Shown: positions 1-8,015 of the stretch, piece after piece
Layout of the letters: every line of letters begins with the position of its first letter
How positions within the stretch are numbered: position 1 is the stretch's first letter
Assembly (NCBI RefSeq): GCF_900094545.1
Contig: NZ_FMAH01000039.1
Location: forward strand, 1 to 63,260
Reading direction: 5' to 3'
From: Martinezella miluonensis
GTDB lineage: Bacteria; Pseudomonadota; Alphaproteobacteria; Rhizobiales; Rhizobiaceae
Length of the DNA: 63,260 nucleotides
Program-made: the position numbers and the translations under genes
The notes under the pieces: model-generated
The model's database searches: none
What the model saw: the letters and a program-made list of their open reading frames with translations, nothing else
What the model was told of the DNA's origin: nothing

Positions 1-236
1 GAGGAGCGCACCTCGTTGAAATAGCCGTAGATGTAGAGCTTCAGCAGATCACGCGGATCGTAGGGGGGACGACCTGTCGAGGCCTCAACCGCTCGCCTGA
101 ATCCGAGCTGCGCAACATCAAGCCCATCGACAAAGGCATCGATCACCCGCACCGCAGCATCTGCCGCAACGTAATCCTCGATCCGGGCTGGCAACAGCGA
201 CGTCTGACCCCGATCAGTCCCTGAAATGTATCCCAT
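1..236 (-). pseudogene. IS1182-like transposase, N-terminal part, cut by the window edge
   Basis: Reading leftward from the ATG at 234-236, the minus strand encodes 78 residues before the window ends. They begin MGYISGTDRGQTSLLPARIE and include the stretches RVIDAFVDGL and RPPYDPRDLLKLYIYGYFN. This is the DUF772-type N-terminal domain found at the start of IS1182/IS5-like transposases, which precedes the DDE catalytic core. The core would lie left of position 1, so it cannot be judged whether the element is intact. A perfect hairpin (8-bp arms at 243-250 and 259-266) lies just upstream of the start and may belong to the element's end. The family call is by recognition; element boundaries are unknown. 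Confidence 0.8.
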
Positions 237-333
237 GAAAATGGCCGCATCGTTTCCAATGCGGCCACCTTAATTGATTTGCCGGACTTCTCACACAGGC
301 TGAATCGGCCGCCTTTTCTTTGATGGACTGGAT

Positions 334-433
334 CTAGAGCATTTCCACTTTTCTTCGAATCGAGAAAACGCTCTATCATCTTGTTTCTTTACGCATTCCG
401 GACGGAAAACCGCTGCGCACTTCCTGGAAACGC
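334..433. repeat. RIME-like palindromic repeat, copy 1
   Basis: The block begins CTAGAGCATTTCC and ends near CTGGAAACGC, with an internal GCATTCCGGACGGAAAACCG core. It closely resembles the copies at 17078-17176 and 18024-18130. The form fits the Rhizobium-specific intergenic mosaic elements (RIME1, about 108 bp with two palindromes). The right end has lost the final CTCTAG and runs into the stop of the acyltransferase gene. An apparent small minus-strand ORF at 143-379 begins inside this repeat and is not regarded as a gene. Confidence 0.75.
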
Positions 434-1654
434 CTAACCGACTCGATGCGAGCGCGACATCAGATGATCCCGCAGCATCAGGAAGTTTCTCTCGACGAGA
501 AACCAGAGCGCCGCCGCTACGATGAAGCAGGTGGCGAGGTAGATGACGAAGCCTGAAAGCCCCTGAAGATTGTCCTTGCCGAACACCATCTGGTCGAGAT
601 GGTAGACACCCTTGTGGGTCAGATAGAGGCTGTAGGAGAGCGTCGCGATCCCTGATATGGCCGGAAGGTGCCAGCGCCCGATCCTGGGCTGCAGATCAAC
701 CAATGCGCCGAGAATGAAGGCTACGCCCGCCGAGAAGAGCGGAAAGCCGAAAACCGCGCCTGGAAGAGGTTGAAACACGAGCGGCAAATTGGTTTCGGCA
801 AATGGCCCGCGGATGGAAAAAATCACGAGCGCTGCGATGACGGACATGCTGCCGATGCCGAGCGCGATATACGGCGGCATGTATCTTTCCCACAGCAATG
901 GCTTGAACAGCCGGATTGCCGCCAGAACGACGCCGAAGGTCAGCCCGTCCAGCCGATTGTAAGTCGGATAGTAGACATCCCTGAAATAGGTGGCGAGCGC
1001 TTCCCTATAGGCCTGTATTTCGACAGCCGGGCCGACCTGGCTCTGCCAGAGAGCAAACCGCAGCCCCATGCCGGCAATCACGATTGTCGCGACCAGAGAG
1101 GCGACGAAGACCACCGTCGCGCGCCGCCTCAGCAAGACGACGAGAACCGGCAGGAGAAGATAGAAATGCTCCTCGACGCTCAGCGACCAGGCCTCGGTGA
1201 ACGTGCCTCCCAACCGCGGATCGAGCCCGAAATTGACCGTGAAGGTAAAGAACCGCCAAGCCGGCTGCATCGTCGGCGCGTCGCGCAGAGACGGGACGAG
1301 CGTATAGAAGGCAAGCACGAGCAGAAAGGCGGGCAATATGCGGAACGCTCGGCGCAGATAGAAGGCTTTGAAGTCGATGGCACGGCGGCGCGCGGCCTCC
1401 GCCATCAGCTGACTTCCGATGAGATAGCCGCTGAGCACGAAGAAGATGTCGACGCCGATCCAGCCATAGGGCCTGATCCCGGCCAAAGGCAGCGGCGTCG
1501 CCTCCACCGGCAGATGCACGAGCATGACGAGCAGAATGGCGAGCGCGCGCAATATATCTGGCCCCAATGCCCTCGTGGTGGCAGCGGTTTCGAGCGATGT
1601 CGTCTCATCCAATGGATCGAGCGGCTTGGGGCTGGCAACAGTTATGGTGTTCAC
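434..1654 (-). CDS. Acyltransferase 3 family membrane protein
   Basis: This 406-residue polytopic protein has the features of the acyltransferase 3 family (NodX, OafA and relatives). These enzymes transfer acetyl or other acyl groups to envelope or secreted glycans. An N-terminal membrane segment around residues 33-50 contains the conserved LVHLP histidine region (H47). It is followed by GVDIFFVLSGYLI (67-79) and SLSVEEHFYLLLP (157-169), both hallmarks of the family, and about ten hydrophobic segments in total. Length is typical for the stand-alone membrane domain without a SGNH tail. The gene stands alone, next to a RIME repeat and an IS fragment. The acceptor substrate cannot be predicted; exopolysaccharide or lipopolysaccharide is plausible. 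Confidence 0.85.
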   Translation of the reverse strand: MNTITVASPKPLDPLDETTSLETAATTRALGPDILRALAILLVMLVHLPVEATPLPLAGIRPYGWIGVDIFFVLSGYLIGSQLMAEAARRRAIDFKAFYLRRAFRILPAFLLVLAFYTLVPSLRDAPTMQPAWRFFTFTVNFGLDPRLGGTFTEAWSLSVEEHFYLLLPVLVVLLRRRATVVFVASLVATIVIAGMGLRFALWQSQVGPAVEIQAYREALATYFRDVYYPTYNRLDGLTFGVVLAAIRLFKPLLWERYMPPYIALGIGSMSVIAALVIFSIRGPFAETNLPLVFQPLPGAVFGFPLFSAGVAFILGALVDLQPRIGRWHLPAISGIATLSYSLYLTHKGVYHLDQMVFGKDNLQGLSGFVIYLATCFIVAAALWFLVERNFLMLRDHLMSRSHRVG

Positions 1655-1997
1655 GGCTGGGGTTCCCGTAAATGGTCAATGAACGCCGATGGAAATGCAG
1701 GAAATACTGTTGAATGCGTGCCTTGTATCGGAATTCCGGCCGGTCGTAACGGGCCATCCCCGGCAAGATAGAATTAACCTAAAATTTTCGTAAAATCTTA
1801 TCGAATGGAGGTTAACGCGCCCGATTCGGCGCCTCTGACGACAGTTCGTCTTCCAGGGTGTTCCGGGCCAAGGAAGTAGAGCCGCCTTCGGCGCTCCACC
1901 CATACGTGAATCACCCATAGATTCGCCTCGATTCGAGGGAAAGTTCGTCTCTCGAACAGAAGCGTTCGTGCCGTGGCTATCGCGAGAAGGGGAGCCG
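1655..1997. other. Intergenic region between divergent genes
   Basis: This stretch of about 340 bases separates the acyltransferase and DUF1287 genes, which are transcribed away from each other. I see no convincing ORF. An AT-rich segment near 1772-1800 is flanked by a 7-bp inverted repeat (TTAACCT at 1774-1780 and AGGTTAA at 1809-1815), a possible regulatory site or promoter zone. No assignment is made. Confidence 0.4.
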
Positions 1998-2627
1998 ATG
2001 ATGGATGTCACGCGCCGTGCGGTGCTGCGAACCGGCCTTTTGGCCTTCACCTCGGCATTACCGGCCGTGAGCCAAGCCAACCCGGCTGCTCCAACCTGGC
2101 CGTCATCCCTGGTACAGGCAGCGAGAGCGCAAATTGGCGTTACCACGCGCTATGACCCCACCTATGTCAGAATAGCTTATCCGGGCGGCGATGTGCCTCC
2201 AGATCGCGGCGTTTGCACCGACGTCGTCATCCGTGCCTATCGCCGTGCCTTCGGGTTCGATCTGCAAAAGCTGTTGCACGAAGACATGAAGGCCAATTTT
2301 ACCGCCTACCCCAAAGCATGGGGCATGAAGGCGCCTGATCCCAATATCGACCACCGCCGCGTCCCGAATCTTGCCGCCTATTTCACTCGGCGGAAAGCGG
2401 CCTTGTCACTGGAAGACGATTTCGCTAGCTATCGCCCCGGCGACCTCGTCACACAGATGCTTCCGGGCAATCTCACCCATATCGTCATCGTCTCATCGAA
2501 AACATCGACGGAAGCGCCGGGGCGGCCGCTGGTCATCCAGAACATTGGCGCCGGGACAAGCGAGGACGACACCCTGTTTGCCTACCAGCGGACAGGGCAC
2601 TATCGATTCGCGCCTGCACCCGTCTGA
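1998..2627 (+). CDS. DUF1287 domain protein, exported (YiiX/NlpC-P60-like fold)
   Basis: This 209-residue protein has an arginine-bearing N-terminus followed by a hydrophobic signal segment (about residues 6-27) and a DUF1287 domain. The domain has a cysteine in GVCTDVVIRAY (C73), a downstream histidine in NLTHIVIVS (H161) and the phrase RPGDLV. This Cys/His arrangement is typical of papain-like NlpC/P60 relatives, so a periplasmic hydrolase acting on peptides or wall fragments is possible, though the family has no firmly known function. The start is placed at the ATG pair at 1998/2001 because AAGGGGAG lies at 1987-1994; the in-frame ATG at 1968 would put charged residues ahead of the signal sequence. 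It appears monocistronic. Confidence 0.8.
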   Translation: MMDVTRRAVLRTGLLAFTSALPAVSQANPAAPTWPSSLVQAARAQIGVTTRYDPTYVRIAYPGGDVPPDRGVCTDVVIRAYRRAFGFDLQKLLHEDMKANFTAYPKAWGMKAPDPNIDHRRVPNLAAYFTRRKAALSLEDDFASYRPGDLVTQMLPGNLTHIVIVSSKTSTEAPGRPLVIQNIGAGTSEDDTLFAYQRTGHYRFAPAPV

Positions 2628-2702
2628 TCCGAGCGCGTCACGGGTCGTAGCGTGATATTGATACGACACCGGCGGAACCGGTCAGCGAGCAACTATCGCG
2701 AT

Positions 2703-3272
2703 TTAACCAGATCTTTTCTCGGACCACTCTCGACGCAGAACGGCATAGACGCATTCATTGCCCCAAATGCCGTTGAAGCGATCACTTTCGATCAGGAGCG
2801 CCTCGCGACGCAGGCCCAGCCGCTCGACAACGCCGACCGACCCGGTATTTTTCGAATCCAGCCGCGCGAAAATCCGATGAAAGCCGAATTTTTCGAAGCC
2901 GAGGGTGATGATGGCCCCGGTTGCCTCGGTCGCGTAGCCCTTGCCGGCATAGGCGGGATTGAAGATATAGCCGACCTCGGCCTGCTGGGCGGCCTTGTTG
3001 GTGAAAGTCAGGCTGACATCGCCCACCAAAGCTCCGTCCTCGTGCCGAATGGCGGCGCATAGAAGCGTATCGTCATCTTCCGCGAACAGGGAATTCAAAC
3101 GAGCATCGAAACGCTCCCTCATCACCTCTGGCGACGGTGGATCGCGATACAGGAAGCGATAGATCTCCGGCAGGGAGCGATAAGCGCTGTAGGCTTCGAA
3201 ATCTCCCGCAACAAATTTGCGCAGGATAAGGCGTTCGGTAGATGCGAGCGGTTTTGCGTCGTTGGACGTCAT
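2703..3272 (-). CDS. GNAT family N-acetyltransferase (RimJ/RimL type)
   Basis: This 189-residue protein begins with the RimJ/RimL-type pattern STERLILRKF (residues 11-20). It has the acetyl-CoA binding motif A region AEVGYIFNPAYAGKGYATEA (99-118) and the late motif NTGSVGVVERLG (142-153). Such enzymes transfer acetyl from acetyl-CoA to a protein N-terminus or small amine; the substrate is not predictable here. It lies about 80 bases upstream of the hairpin that follows fabI on the same strand and may receive some readthrough, but the gap suggests its own promoter. Confidence 0.85.
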   Translation of the reverse strand: MTSNDAKPLASTERLILRKFVAGDFEAYSAYRSLPEIYRFLYRDPPSPEVMRERFDARLNSLFAEDDDTLLCAAIRHEDGALVGDVSLTFTNKAAQQAEVGYIFNPAYAGKGYATEATGAIITLGFEKFGFHRIFARLDSKNTGSVGVVERLGLRREALLIESDRFNGIWGNECVYAVLRREWSEKRSG

Positions 3273-3305
3273 CGGGAATCCTCTGGAAGGATGTCCGGAG
3301 ATGCA

Positions 3306-3332
3306 GTCCTCCCGGCCAAGGGCCGAGAGGAC
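3306..3332 (-). terminator. Hairpin downstream of fabI (possible terminator)
   Basis: On the minus strand GTCCTCTCGGCC, a CTT loop and GGCCGGGAGGAC form a stem of about 12 bp with one mismatch, starting some 18 bases after the fabI stop. No clear T tract follows, so it may be a weak or Rho-assisted terminator or an mRNA 3'-end stabiliser. Confidence 0.5.
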
Positions 3333-3349
3333 AATTGAGATCAGAATGC

Positions 3350-4156
3350 TTACTCCGCGTCAGCGGTCGTCAGCGCATCCAGCGTCGGCATCGAGGTGAT
3401 GTTGTAGCCGGCATCGACAAAGTGAACTTCGCCGGTGACGCCCGCCGCCAGATCCGACAGCAGGTAGAGCGAAGAGGAGCCGACCTGATCGATGGTCACG
3501 GTCTTGCGCAGCGGTGCGTTGCGCTGGTTCCACGACAGGATGGCACGGGCGTCGGAAATGCCGGCGCCGGCCAGCGTACGGATCGGGCCGGCGGAAATCG
3601 CGTTGACGCGAATGCCGCGCGGGCCGTAATCGGCGGCGAGATAGCGGACAGACGCCTCTAGCGCCGCCTTGGCGACGCCCATGACGTTGTAGTTCGGGAT
3701 CACGCGCGTCGAGCCGTTATAGGTCAGCGTCAGCATACTGCCGCCTTCGGTCATCAGCTCGGCGGCGCGCTTGGCGATCTCGGTGAAGGAGAAGCAGGAA
3801 ATCACCATCGTGCGGGTGAAATTGTCCCGCGTGGTGTTGGCATAGAGCCCCTTCAGCTCGTTCTTGTCGGAGAAGCCGATGGCATGGACGATGAAATCCA
3901 GCTTGCCCCAGCGCTCCTTGATCGCGTCGAAGACGGCATCGACGGAAGCCAGATCCTCGACGTCGCAAGGCAGCAGGAAATCCGAGCCGACTTCGGCTGC
4001 GAGCGGCTTGACGCGCTTGCCGAGCGCCTCGCCCTGAAACGTGAAAGCCAGCTCCGCGCCTTCGGCTGCAAGCGCCTTCGAAATACCCCAGGCAATCGAA
4101 TGATTGTTTGCGACGCCCATGATGAGGCCGCGCTTACCCTGCATAATTCCCGTCAT
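3350..4156 (-). CDS. fabI: Enoyl-[acyl-carrier-protein] reductase (NADH), FabI
   Basis: FabI reduces trans-2-enoyl-ACP in the last step of each fatty acid elongation cycle, in the cytoplasm. The 268-residue product has the FabI-type nucleotide-binding motif GVANNHSIAWG (14-24) and the catalytic Y146, Y156 and K163 at the same spacing as E. coli FabI. The start is taken at the ATG at 4154-4156 (MTGIMQGKRG); a longer reading frame runs back into fabB and is rejected. Only four bases separate it from the fabB stop, so it is the last gene of a fabA-fabB-fabI operon. Rhizobia usually keep this copy here (fabI1) and may carry another elsewhere. Confidence 0.95.
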   Translation of the reverse strand: MTGIMQGKRGLIMGVANNHSIAWGISKALAAEGAELAFTFQGEALGKRVKPLAAEVGSDFLLPCDVEDLASVDAVFDAIKERWGKLDFIVHAIGFSDKNELKGLYANTTRDNFTRTMVISCFSFTEIAKRAAELMTEGGSMLTLTYNGSTRVIPNYNVMGVAKAALEASVRYLAADYGPRGIRVNAISAGPIRTLAGAGISDARAILSWNQRNAPLRKTVTIDQVGSSSLYLLSDLAAGVTGEVHFVDAGYNITSMPTLDALTTADAE

Positions 4157-4160
4157 TGCC

Positions 4161-5384
4161 TTATCCGTTGTAGCGCTGGAATACGAGCGTGGCGTTGGTG
4201 CCGCCGAAGCCGAAGGAATTCGACAGAGCGATATCGAACTTGGCGTTGTCGATACGCTTGCGCACGATCGGCACGCCATCGAATTCCGGGTCGAGTTCGG
4301 CGATATGGGCGCTTTCTCCGATGAAGCGCTCCTGCATCATCAGGATCGAATAGATCGATTCCTGCACGCCGGCTGCGCCGAGCGAATGGCCCGTCAGCGA
4401 CTTGGTCGACTGGATCGGCGGGATCTTGTCGCCAAAGACTTCGCGAATGGCGCCGATTTCCTTGCTGTCGCCCACCGGCGTCGAGGTACCGTGGGTGTTG
4501 ATGTAGTCGATATCGCCCTTCACGGTGGCGAGCGCTTGGCGCATGCACCGCACCGCACCCTCGCCCGACGGCGCTACCATGTCGTAGCCGTCCGAAGTGG
4601 CGCCGTAACCGACGATTTCGGCATAGATCTTGGCGCCGCGGGCCTTGGCATGTTCCAGTTCTTCCAGAACCAGCACGCCTGCACCGCCGGCGATGACGAA
4701 GCCGTCGCGCTTGGCGTCATAGGCGCGCGAGGCGGTTTCTGGATGATTCTCGTTGAAGTCGGACGACATGGCGCCCATGGCGTCGAAGAGGTTCGACATG
4801 GTCCAGTCGAGATCCTCATGGCCGCCGGCGAACATGACGTCCTGCTTGCCCCACTGGATCATTTCGGCGGCATTGCCGATGCAGTGCGCCGAAGTCGAGC
4901 AGGCGGAGGAGATGGAGTAGTTGACGCCGTGGATCTTGAACCAGGTCGCAAGCGTTGCCGACGCGGTCGACGACATCGACTTCGGAACGGCGAAGGGGCC
5001 GATGCGCTTCGGGCTGTTGTTCTTGCGGGTGATGTCGGCCGCCTCGATCAGCGTGCGGGTCGACGGGCCGCCGGAGCCCATGATGATGCCGGTGCGCTCG
5101 TTGGTGACGTCACCTTCCTCGAGGCCGCTATCGGCGAGCGCCTGCTTCATGGCGACATGGTTCCAGGCGCCGCCCTGCGACAGGAAGCGCATGGCGCGAC
5201 GATCCACCAGCTCGGTCGTATCGATCTTCGGCGAACCCCAGACCTGGCACTTGAAGCCGTGCTCGGCGAAATCGGGAGAGAAAGAAATGCCGGACTTGGC
5301 TTCGCGCAGCGAGGCGGTCACTTCCTGAGCATCATTTCCGATCGAAGAGACAATACCCAGACCCGTTACAACTACCCGTCTCAT
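4161..5384 (-). CDS. fabB: Beta-ketoacyl-ACP synthase I, FabB
   Basis: This 407-residue condensing enzyme elongates acyl-ACP with malonyl-ACP. FabB is the form needed to extend cis-unsaturated intermediates made by FabA. The thiolase-fold catalytic triad is visible: C162 in SSACSTSAHC, H298 in INTHGTSTPVGD and H333 in SLTGHSLGAAG. The C-terminal SNSFGFGGTNA loop is also present. It is the middle gene of fabA-fabB-fabI, 53 bases after fabA and 4 before fabI, so the operon supplies the unsaturated branch of fatty acid synthesis. Confidence 0.96.
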   Translation of the reverse strand: MRRVVVTGLGIVSSIGNDAQEVTASLREAKSGISFSPDFAEHGFKCQVWGSPKIDTTELVDRRAMRFLSQGGAWNHVAMKQALADSGLEEGDVTNERTGIIMGSGGPSTRTLIEAADITRKNNSPKRIGPFAVPKSMSSTASATLATWFKIHGVNYSISSACSTSAHCIGNAAEMIQWGKQDVMFAGGHEDLDWTMSNLFDAMGAMSSDFNENHPETASRAYDAKRDGFVIAGGAGVLVLEELEHAKARGAKIYAEIVGYGATSDGYDMVAPSGEGAVRCMRQALATVKGDIDYINTHGTSTPVGDSKEIGAIREVFGDKIPPIQSTKSLTGHSLGAAGVQESIYSILMMQERFIGESAHIAELDPEFDGVPIVRKRIDNAKFDIALSNSFGFGGTNATLVFQRYNG

Positions 5385-5437
5385 ATCGATGACCTTTTCT
5401 AAAACGTCTGTCTTTTTGGAGGCGGCGGCGCCGCGGT

Positions 5438-5953
5438 TCAGGCGACCTTGTCCTTCGACAGGCCCACACGCAGGTCCGCCGCCTGATAGATGGTTTCACC
5501 GTCGGCCTTCAACCAGCCATCGGCCGTGCCGAGGACCAGGCGGCCGCGCATGACACGCTTGAAGTCGATACCGTATTCCAGAAGCTTCGTGTCCGGACGA
5601 ACCATGCCCTTGAACTTCACTTCGCCGGTGGAAAGCGCCATGCCGCGGCCGGGCTCGCCGAGCCAGCCGAGGAAGAAGCCGGTCAGCTGCCACATGCCGT
5701 CCAGGCCGAGGCAGCCCGGCATGATGGGATTGCCGGCAAAATGACAGGGGAAGTACCAGTCGTCAGGGCGTACATCGTATTCAGCACGGATAAAGCCCTT
5801 GTCGAAGGCGCCACCGGTCTCCGAAATTTCAGTAATGCGATGGACCATCAGCATCGGCGGCAGGGGAAGCTGTGCGTTGCCCGGGCCGAACAATTCGCCG
5901 CGGCCGCAAGCCAGGATTTCCTCGTAATTGAAGCTGGATTGTCTCGTCGTCAT
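5438..5953 (-). CDS. fabA: 3-hydroxydecanoyl-ACP dehydratase/isomerase, FabA
   Basis: FabA dehydrates 3-hydroxydecanoyl-ACP and isomerises the trans-2 product to cis-3, the branch point to unsaturated fatty acids. The 171-residue protein has the catalytic histidine H71 in WYFPCHFAGNPIMPG and the aspartate D85 in CLGLDGMWQL, one residue offset from E. coli FabA (H70, D84). The ATG at 5951-5953 (MTTRQSSFNY) is chosen; an upstream in-frame start at 6043 adds 30 residues with no family match. It is first in the operon and divergent from irr across about 300 bases, so both promoters lie in that gap. Confidence 0.95.
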   Translation of the reverse strand: MTTRQSSFNYEEILACGRGELFGPGNAQLPLPPMLMVHRITEISETGGAFDKGFIRAEYDVRPDDWYFPCHFAGNPIMPGCLGLDGMWQLTGFFLGWLGEPGRGMALSTGEVKFKGMVRPDTKLLEYGIDFKRVMRGRLVLGTADGWLKADGETIYQAADLRVGLSKDKVA

Positions 5954-6249
5954 AAAATTCCGTTTCCCCCGCATGAATGCCGATGGATGTGAAGCTTTAG
6001 TGCAAGATGGACAGAAAATGAAGCACAAGCATTGGACTCTCATTCATCTGTTCGATCAAAGGCACTAGCCATTATGTGGTGGTCGCATACAGGAACGCCA
6101 GAGCCGCTACCAGAGCCAAATGCGTCAAACGCCGGTTTTTTGCGGCTTTTGAGCACCTTCCCACCTCATTGAAACTATTGAAAGCAATCAAGGCAAAAGT
6201 TATATGGCTTAGTAAAGAATTATAGAGATCAGGAATCCGGAGTCCCTGA
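5954..6249. promoter_or_regulatory. Divergent control region fabA/irr
   Basis: This gap of roughly 300 bases separates the divergently transcribed fabA operon and irr. It is AT-richer near 6160-6230 (just before irr), which fits promoter location, but I could not identify a clear -35/-10 pair or a convincing iron-control element by eye. No ORF is credible here; the minus-strand frame crossing it overlaps irr out of frame. Confidence 0.5.
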
Positions 6250-6669
6250 ATGGCGGAATATGCCGAAATCGCGATCGAAACCAGGCTGCGCAATGTCGGC
6301 CTGAGACCGACCCGACAGCGGATCGCACTGGGAGACCTCCTCTTCGCCAAGGGCGACCGCCATCTGACCGTGGAAGAACTTCACGAAGAGGCCGTTGCAG
6401 CCGGCGTTCCGGTTTCGCTCGCAACCGTCTACAACACGCTGCATCAGTTCACCGAGGCCGGGTTGATCCGCGTCCTCGCGGTCGAAAGCACGAAGACCTA
6501 TTTCGACACCAACGTTTCCGACCACCATCACTTTTTCGTGGAAGGCCACAACCAGGTGCTGGATATCCCGGTCAGCAATCTGACGATCGGCAACCTGCCG
6601 GAACCGCCTCAAGGCATGGAAATCGCCCATGTCGACGTCGTCATCCGCCTGCGCCGCAAGCCGCGTTGA
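6250..6669 (+). CDS. irr: Fur-family iron response regulator Irr
   Basis: Irr is the alphaproteobacterial Fur-family repressor that senses haem, rather than Fe2+, and controls haem synthesis and iron uptake genes. The 139-residue protein has the Fur winged helix including LRPTRQRIALGDLLF (18-32) and VSLATVYNTLHQFTEAGL (55-72). It carries the triple histidine HHH (92-94) in SDHHHFFVEGH, the second haem-binding site of Irr. The N-terminal cysteine haem regulatory motif of Bradyrhizobium Irr is absent, as expected for Rhizobium. The location next to fabA is conserved in the family. Irr usually acts with RirA, which is not in this window. Confidence 0.93.
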   Translation: MAEYAEIAIETRLRNVGLRPTRQRIALGDLLFAKGDRHLTVEELHEEAVAAGVPVSLATVYNTLHQFTEAGLIRVLAVESTKTYFDTNVSDHHHFFVEGHNQVLDIPVSNLTIGNLPEPPQGMEIAHVDVVIRLRRKPR

Positions 6670-6712
6670 GGCAACCCCTCGCCCAGACGATCCTTCGGCG
6701 AAAAATTTCCCG

Positions 6713-7348
6713 TTACATCACATCATCAGGATGCCGGCCCGGCCTATGGTGATAGGTCGGAAAGGTCCAGCCGAACCAGAGCGCGCCGCCACGCACCGCG
6801 AAGGCCGCCGCCACGCCCAGCCCTGCCGATATATAGAGCGGCAGCATCGTCGCATTGGCGGCCGTGAAGACGCCGGCACCGACGATGGCTGCCGTTACAT
6901 AGATTTCCGGACGCAGCAGCACCGAAGGTTCATTCGCCAGGAGATCGCGCAGGATGCCGCCGAACGTCGCCGTCAGCGCGCCGGTAACGATGGCGACGGT
7001 CGGCGAGCCTGTCGCGGCCATGCCTTTGGCCGCGCCCATCACGCAATAGGCTGACAATCCCACCGCATCGAGCCAGATCAGCAAGCGATAGCGCGATTCG
7101 AACAGATGGGCGGTGAAGAAGAACAGCACCCCGACGAAGGCGCAGATGATGATATAGGTCGGGTTCAGCACCCAGAAAACCGGCACCCGGCCGAGAATGA
7201 TATCGCGGAGCGTACCGCCGCCGATGCCGGTGACCGCGGCAAAAAACAGAAAGCCGATCAGATCGAGCTGCTTGCGCGAGGCCGAAAGCGCGCCCGTGGC
7301 GGCGAAGAGGGCGACGCCGGCATAATCCAGAAACGAGAGAAGCGACAT
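6713..7348 (-). CDS. Trimeric intracellular cation channel (TRIC/UPF0126) family membrane protein
   Basis: This 211-residue inner-membrane protein has about seven hydrophobic segments. Two internal repeats each end in a glycine-rich signature, GIGGGTLRD and TATFGGILRD, diagnostic of UPF0126/YicG proteins. These are the bacterial relatives of TRIC channels and probably conduct monovalent cations. The start is the ATG at 7346-7348 (MSLLSFLDYAG), which has GGAG about 9 bases upstream; longer frames to 7459 lack support and would overlap the divergent neighbour. Physiological role in rhizobia is unknown. Confidence 0.85.
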   Translation of the reverse strand: MSLLSFLDYAGVALFAATGALSASRKQLDLIGFLFFAAVTGIGGGTLRDIILGRVPVFWVLNPTYIIICAFVGVLFFFTAHLFESRYRLLIWLDAVGLSAYCVMGAAKGMAATGSPTVAIVTGALTATFGGILRDLLANEPSVLLRPEIYVTAAIVGAGVFTAANATMLPLYISAGLGVAAAFAVRGGALWFGWTFPTYHHRPGRHPDDVM

Positions 7349-7491
7349 CGAGAACTCCAACGGGGCGCAGGCGGCGATTTTCATGAAGTGAATCATGACC
7401 GCAAGGGCCGCGCAAGCAGGCGCGCGTAAAGATGTCGCAGCGGTTGCGGCGACCCACAAGGCCGCGACGGCGCTTGGAAAAGGAAGCCCCC

Positions 7492-7971
7492 GTGAAATCC
7501 GTGCTGATCGTCATCCTCAACCTCGTCGCACTCGTGATCATGCCCGCCGTAGCCGAGGCGCAGCAATCGATCCTGCAGGATCCGGTCGCTTTCGAGAAGG
7601 ATCACTTCACCAAGAGCTGCGACGGGCAGGTGAGTTTCGGCGACAAGTTCGCGACCCAGCAGGACATCAACAACGACAAGTTGATGGATATCGTCATCAA
7701 CGAGGGCGAGATCACCTGCAAGGGCGAAAAGCAGGCTTATTGCACGGACGAAGGCTGCCCCTACAACTTCTATGTCCAGGTCGCCGAAGGCGGGTATCTG
7801 CTCGTCGCCACCGCGAAGATCTATGGCTACGACTTCATCCTACGCTTCGGCAACATGGTGCTGGTCATGAAGATGCATCCGCGCTTCTGCGACCGCAAGG
7901 ATGGCGAGGCCTTTTGCGAAATCACCGTCAGGGTGCGCGGCACCAAATTCGTCACCATATCCCAGAAATAG
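7492..7971 (+). CDS. Hypothetical secreted cysteine-containing protein
   Basis: I do not recognise a named family. The 159-residue product starts best at the GTG at 7492, preceded by AGGAAG at 7481-7486. This gives a clean signal peptide (VKSVLIVILNLVALVIMPAV followed by AEA) and a mature periplasmic protein. The mature part has six cysteines (in KSCDGQ, EITCKG, AYCTDEGCPYN, RFCDRK and AFCEI), enough for three disulphides. It also has a DINNDKLMDI stretch whose D-x-N-x-D-x-x-x-D spacing resembles a dockerin or EF-hand calcium loop. It is divergent from the TRIC-like gene and convergent with the YdcF-like gene. Function is unknown. Confidence 0.75.
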   Translation: MKSVLIVILNLVALVIMPAVAEAQQSILQDPVAFEKDHFTKSCDGQVSFGDKFATQQDINNDKLMDIVINEGEITCKGEKQAYCTDEGCPYNFYVQVAEGGYLLVATAKIYGYDFILRFGNMVLVMKMHPRFCDRKDGEAFCEITVRVRGTKFVTISQK

Positions 7972-8015
7972 GCCATACGGCGCGGACACGCAGTTATTAC
8001 GGTCCGGACGCGTGG

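Noticed and set aside
143..379. 78-residue minus-strand ORF
   Set aside because: Starts inside a RIME repeat and overlaps the transposase gene in another phase.
668..1771. 367-residue plus-strand frame
   Set aside because: Antisense to the acyltransferase gene; Arg/Gln/Glu-rich translation without domain structure, typical of a high-GC shadow.
4157..4279. 41-residue N-terminal extension of FabI
   Set aside because: Overlaps the fabB coding end in another phase; the family N-terminus matches the ATG at 4156.
4104..5402. 432-residue plus-strand frame
   Set aside because: Lies opposite fabB, which has all its catalytic residues; no recognisable motif in the antisense product.
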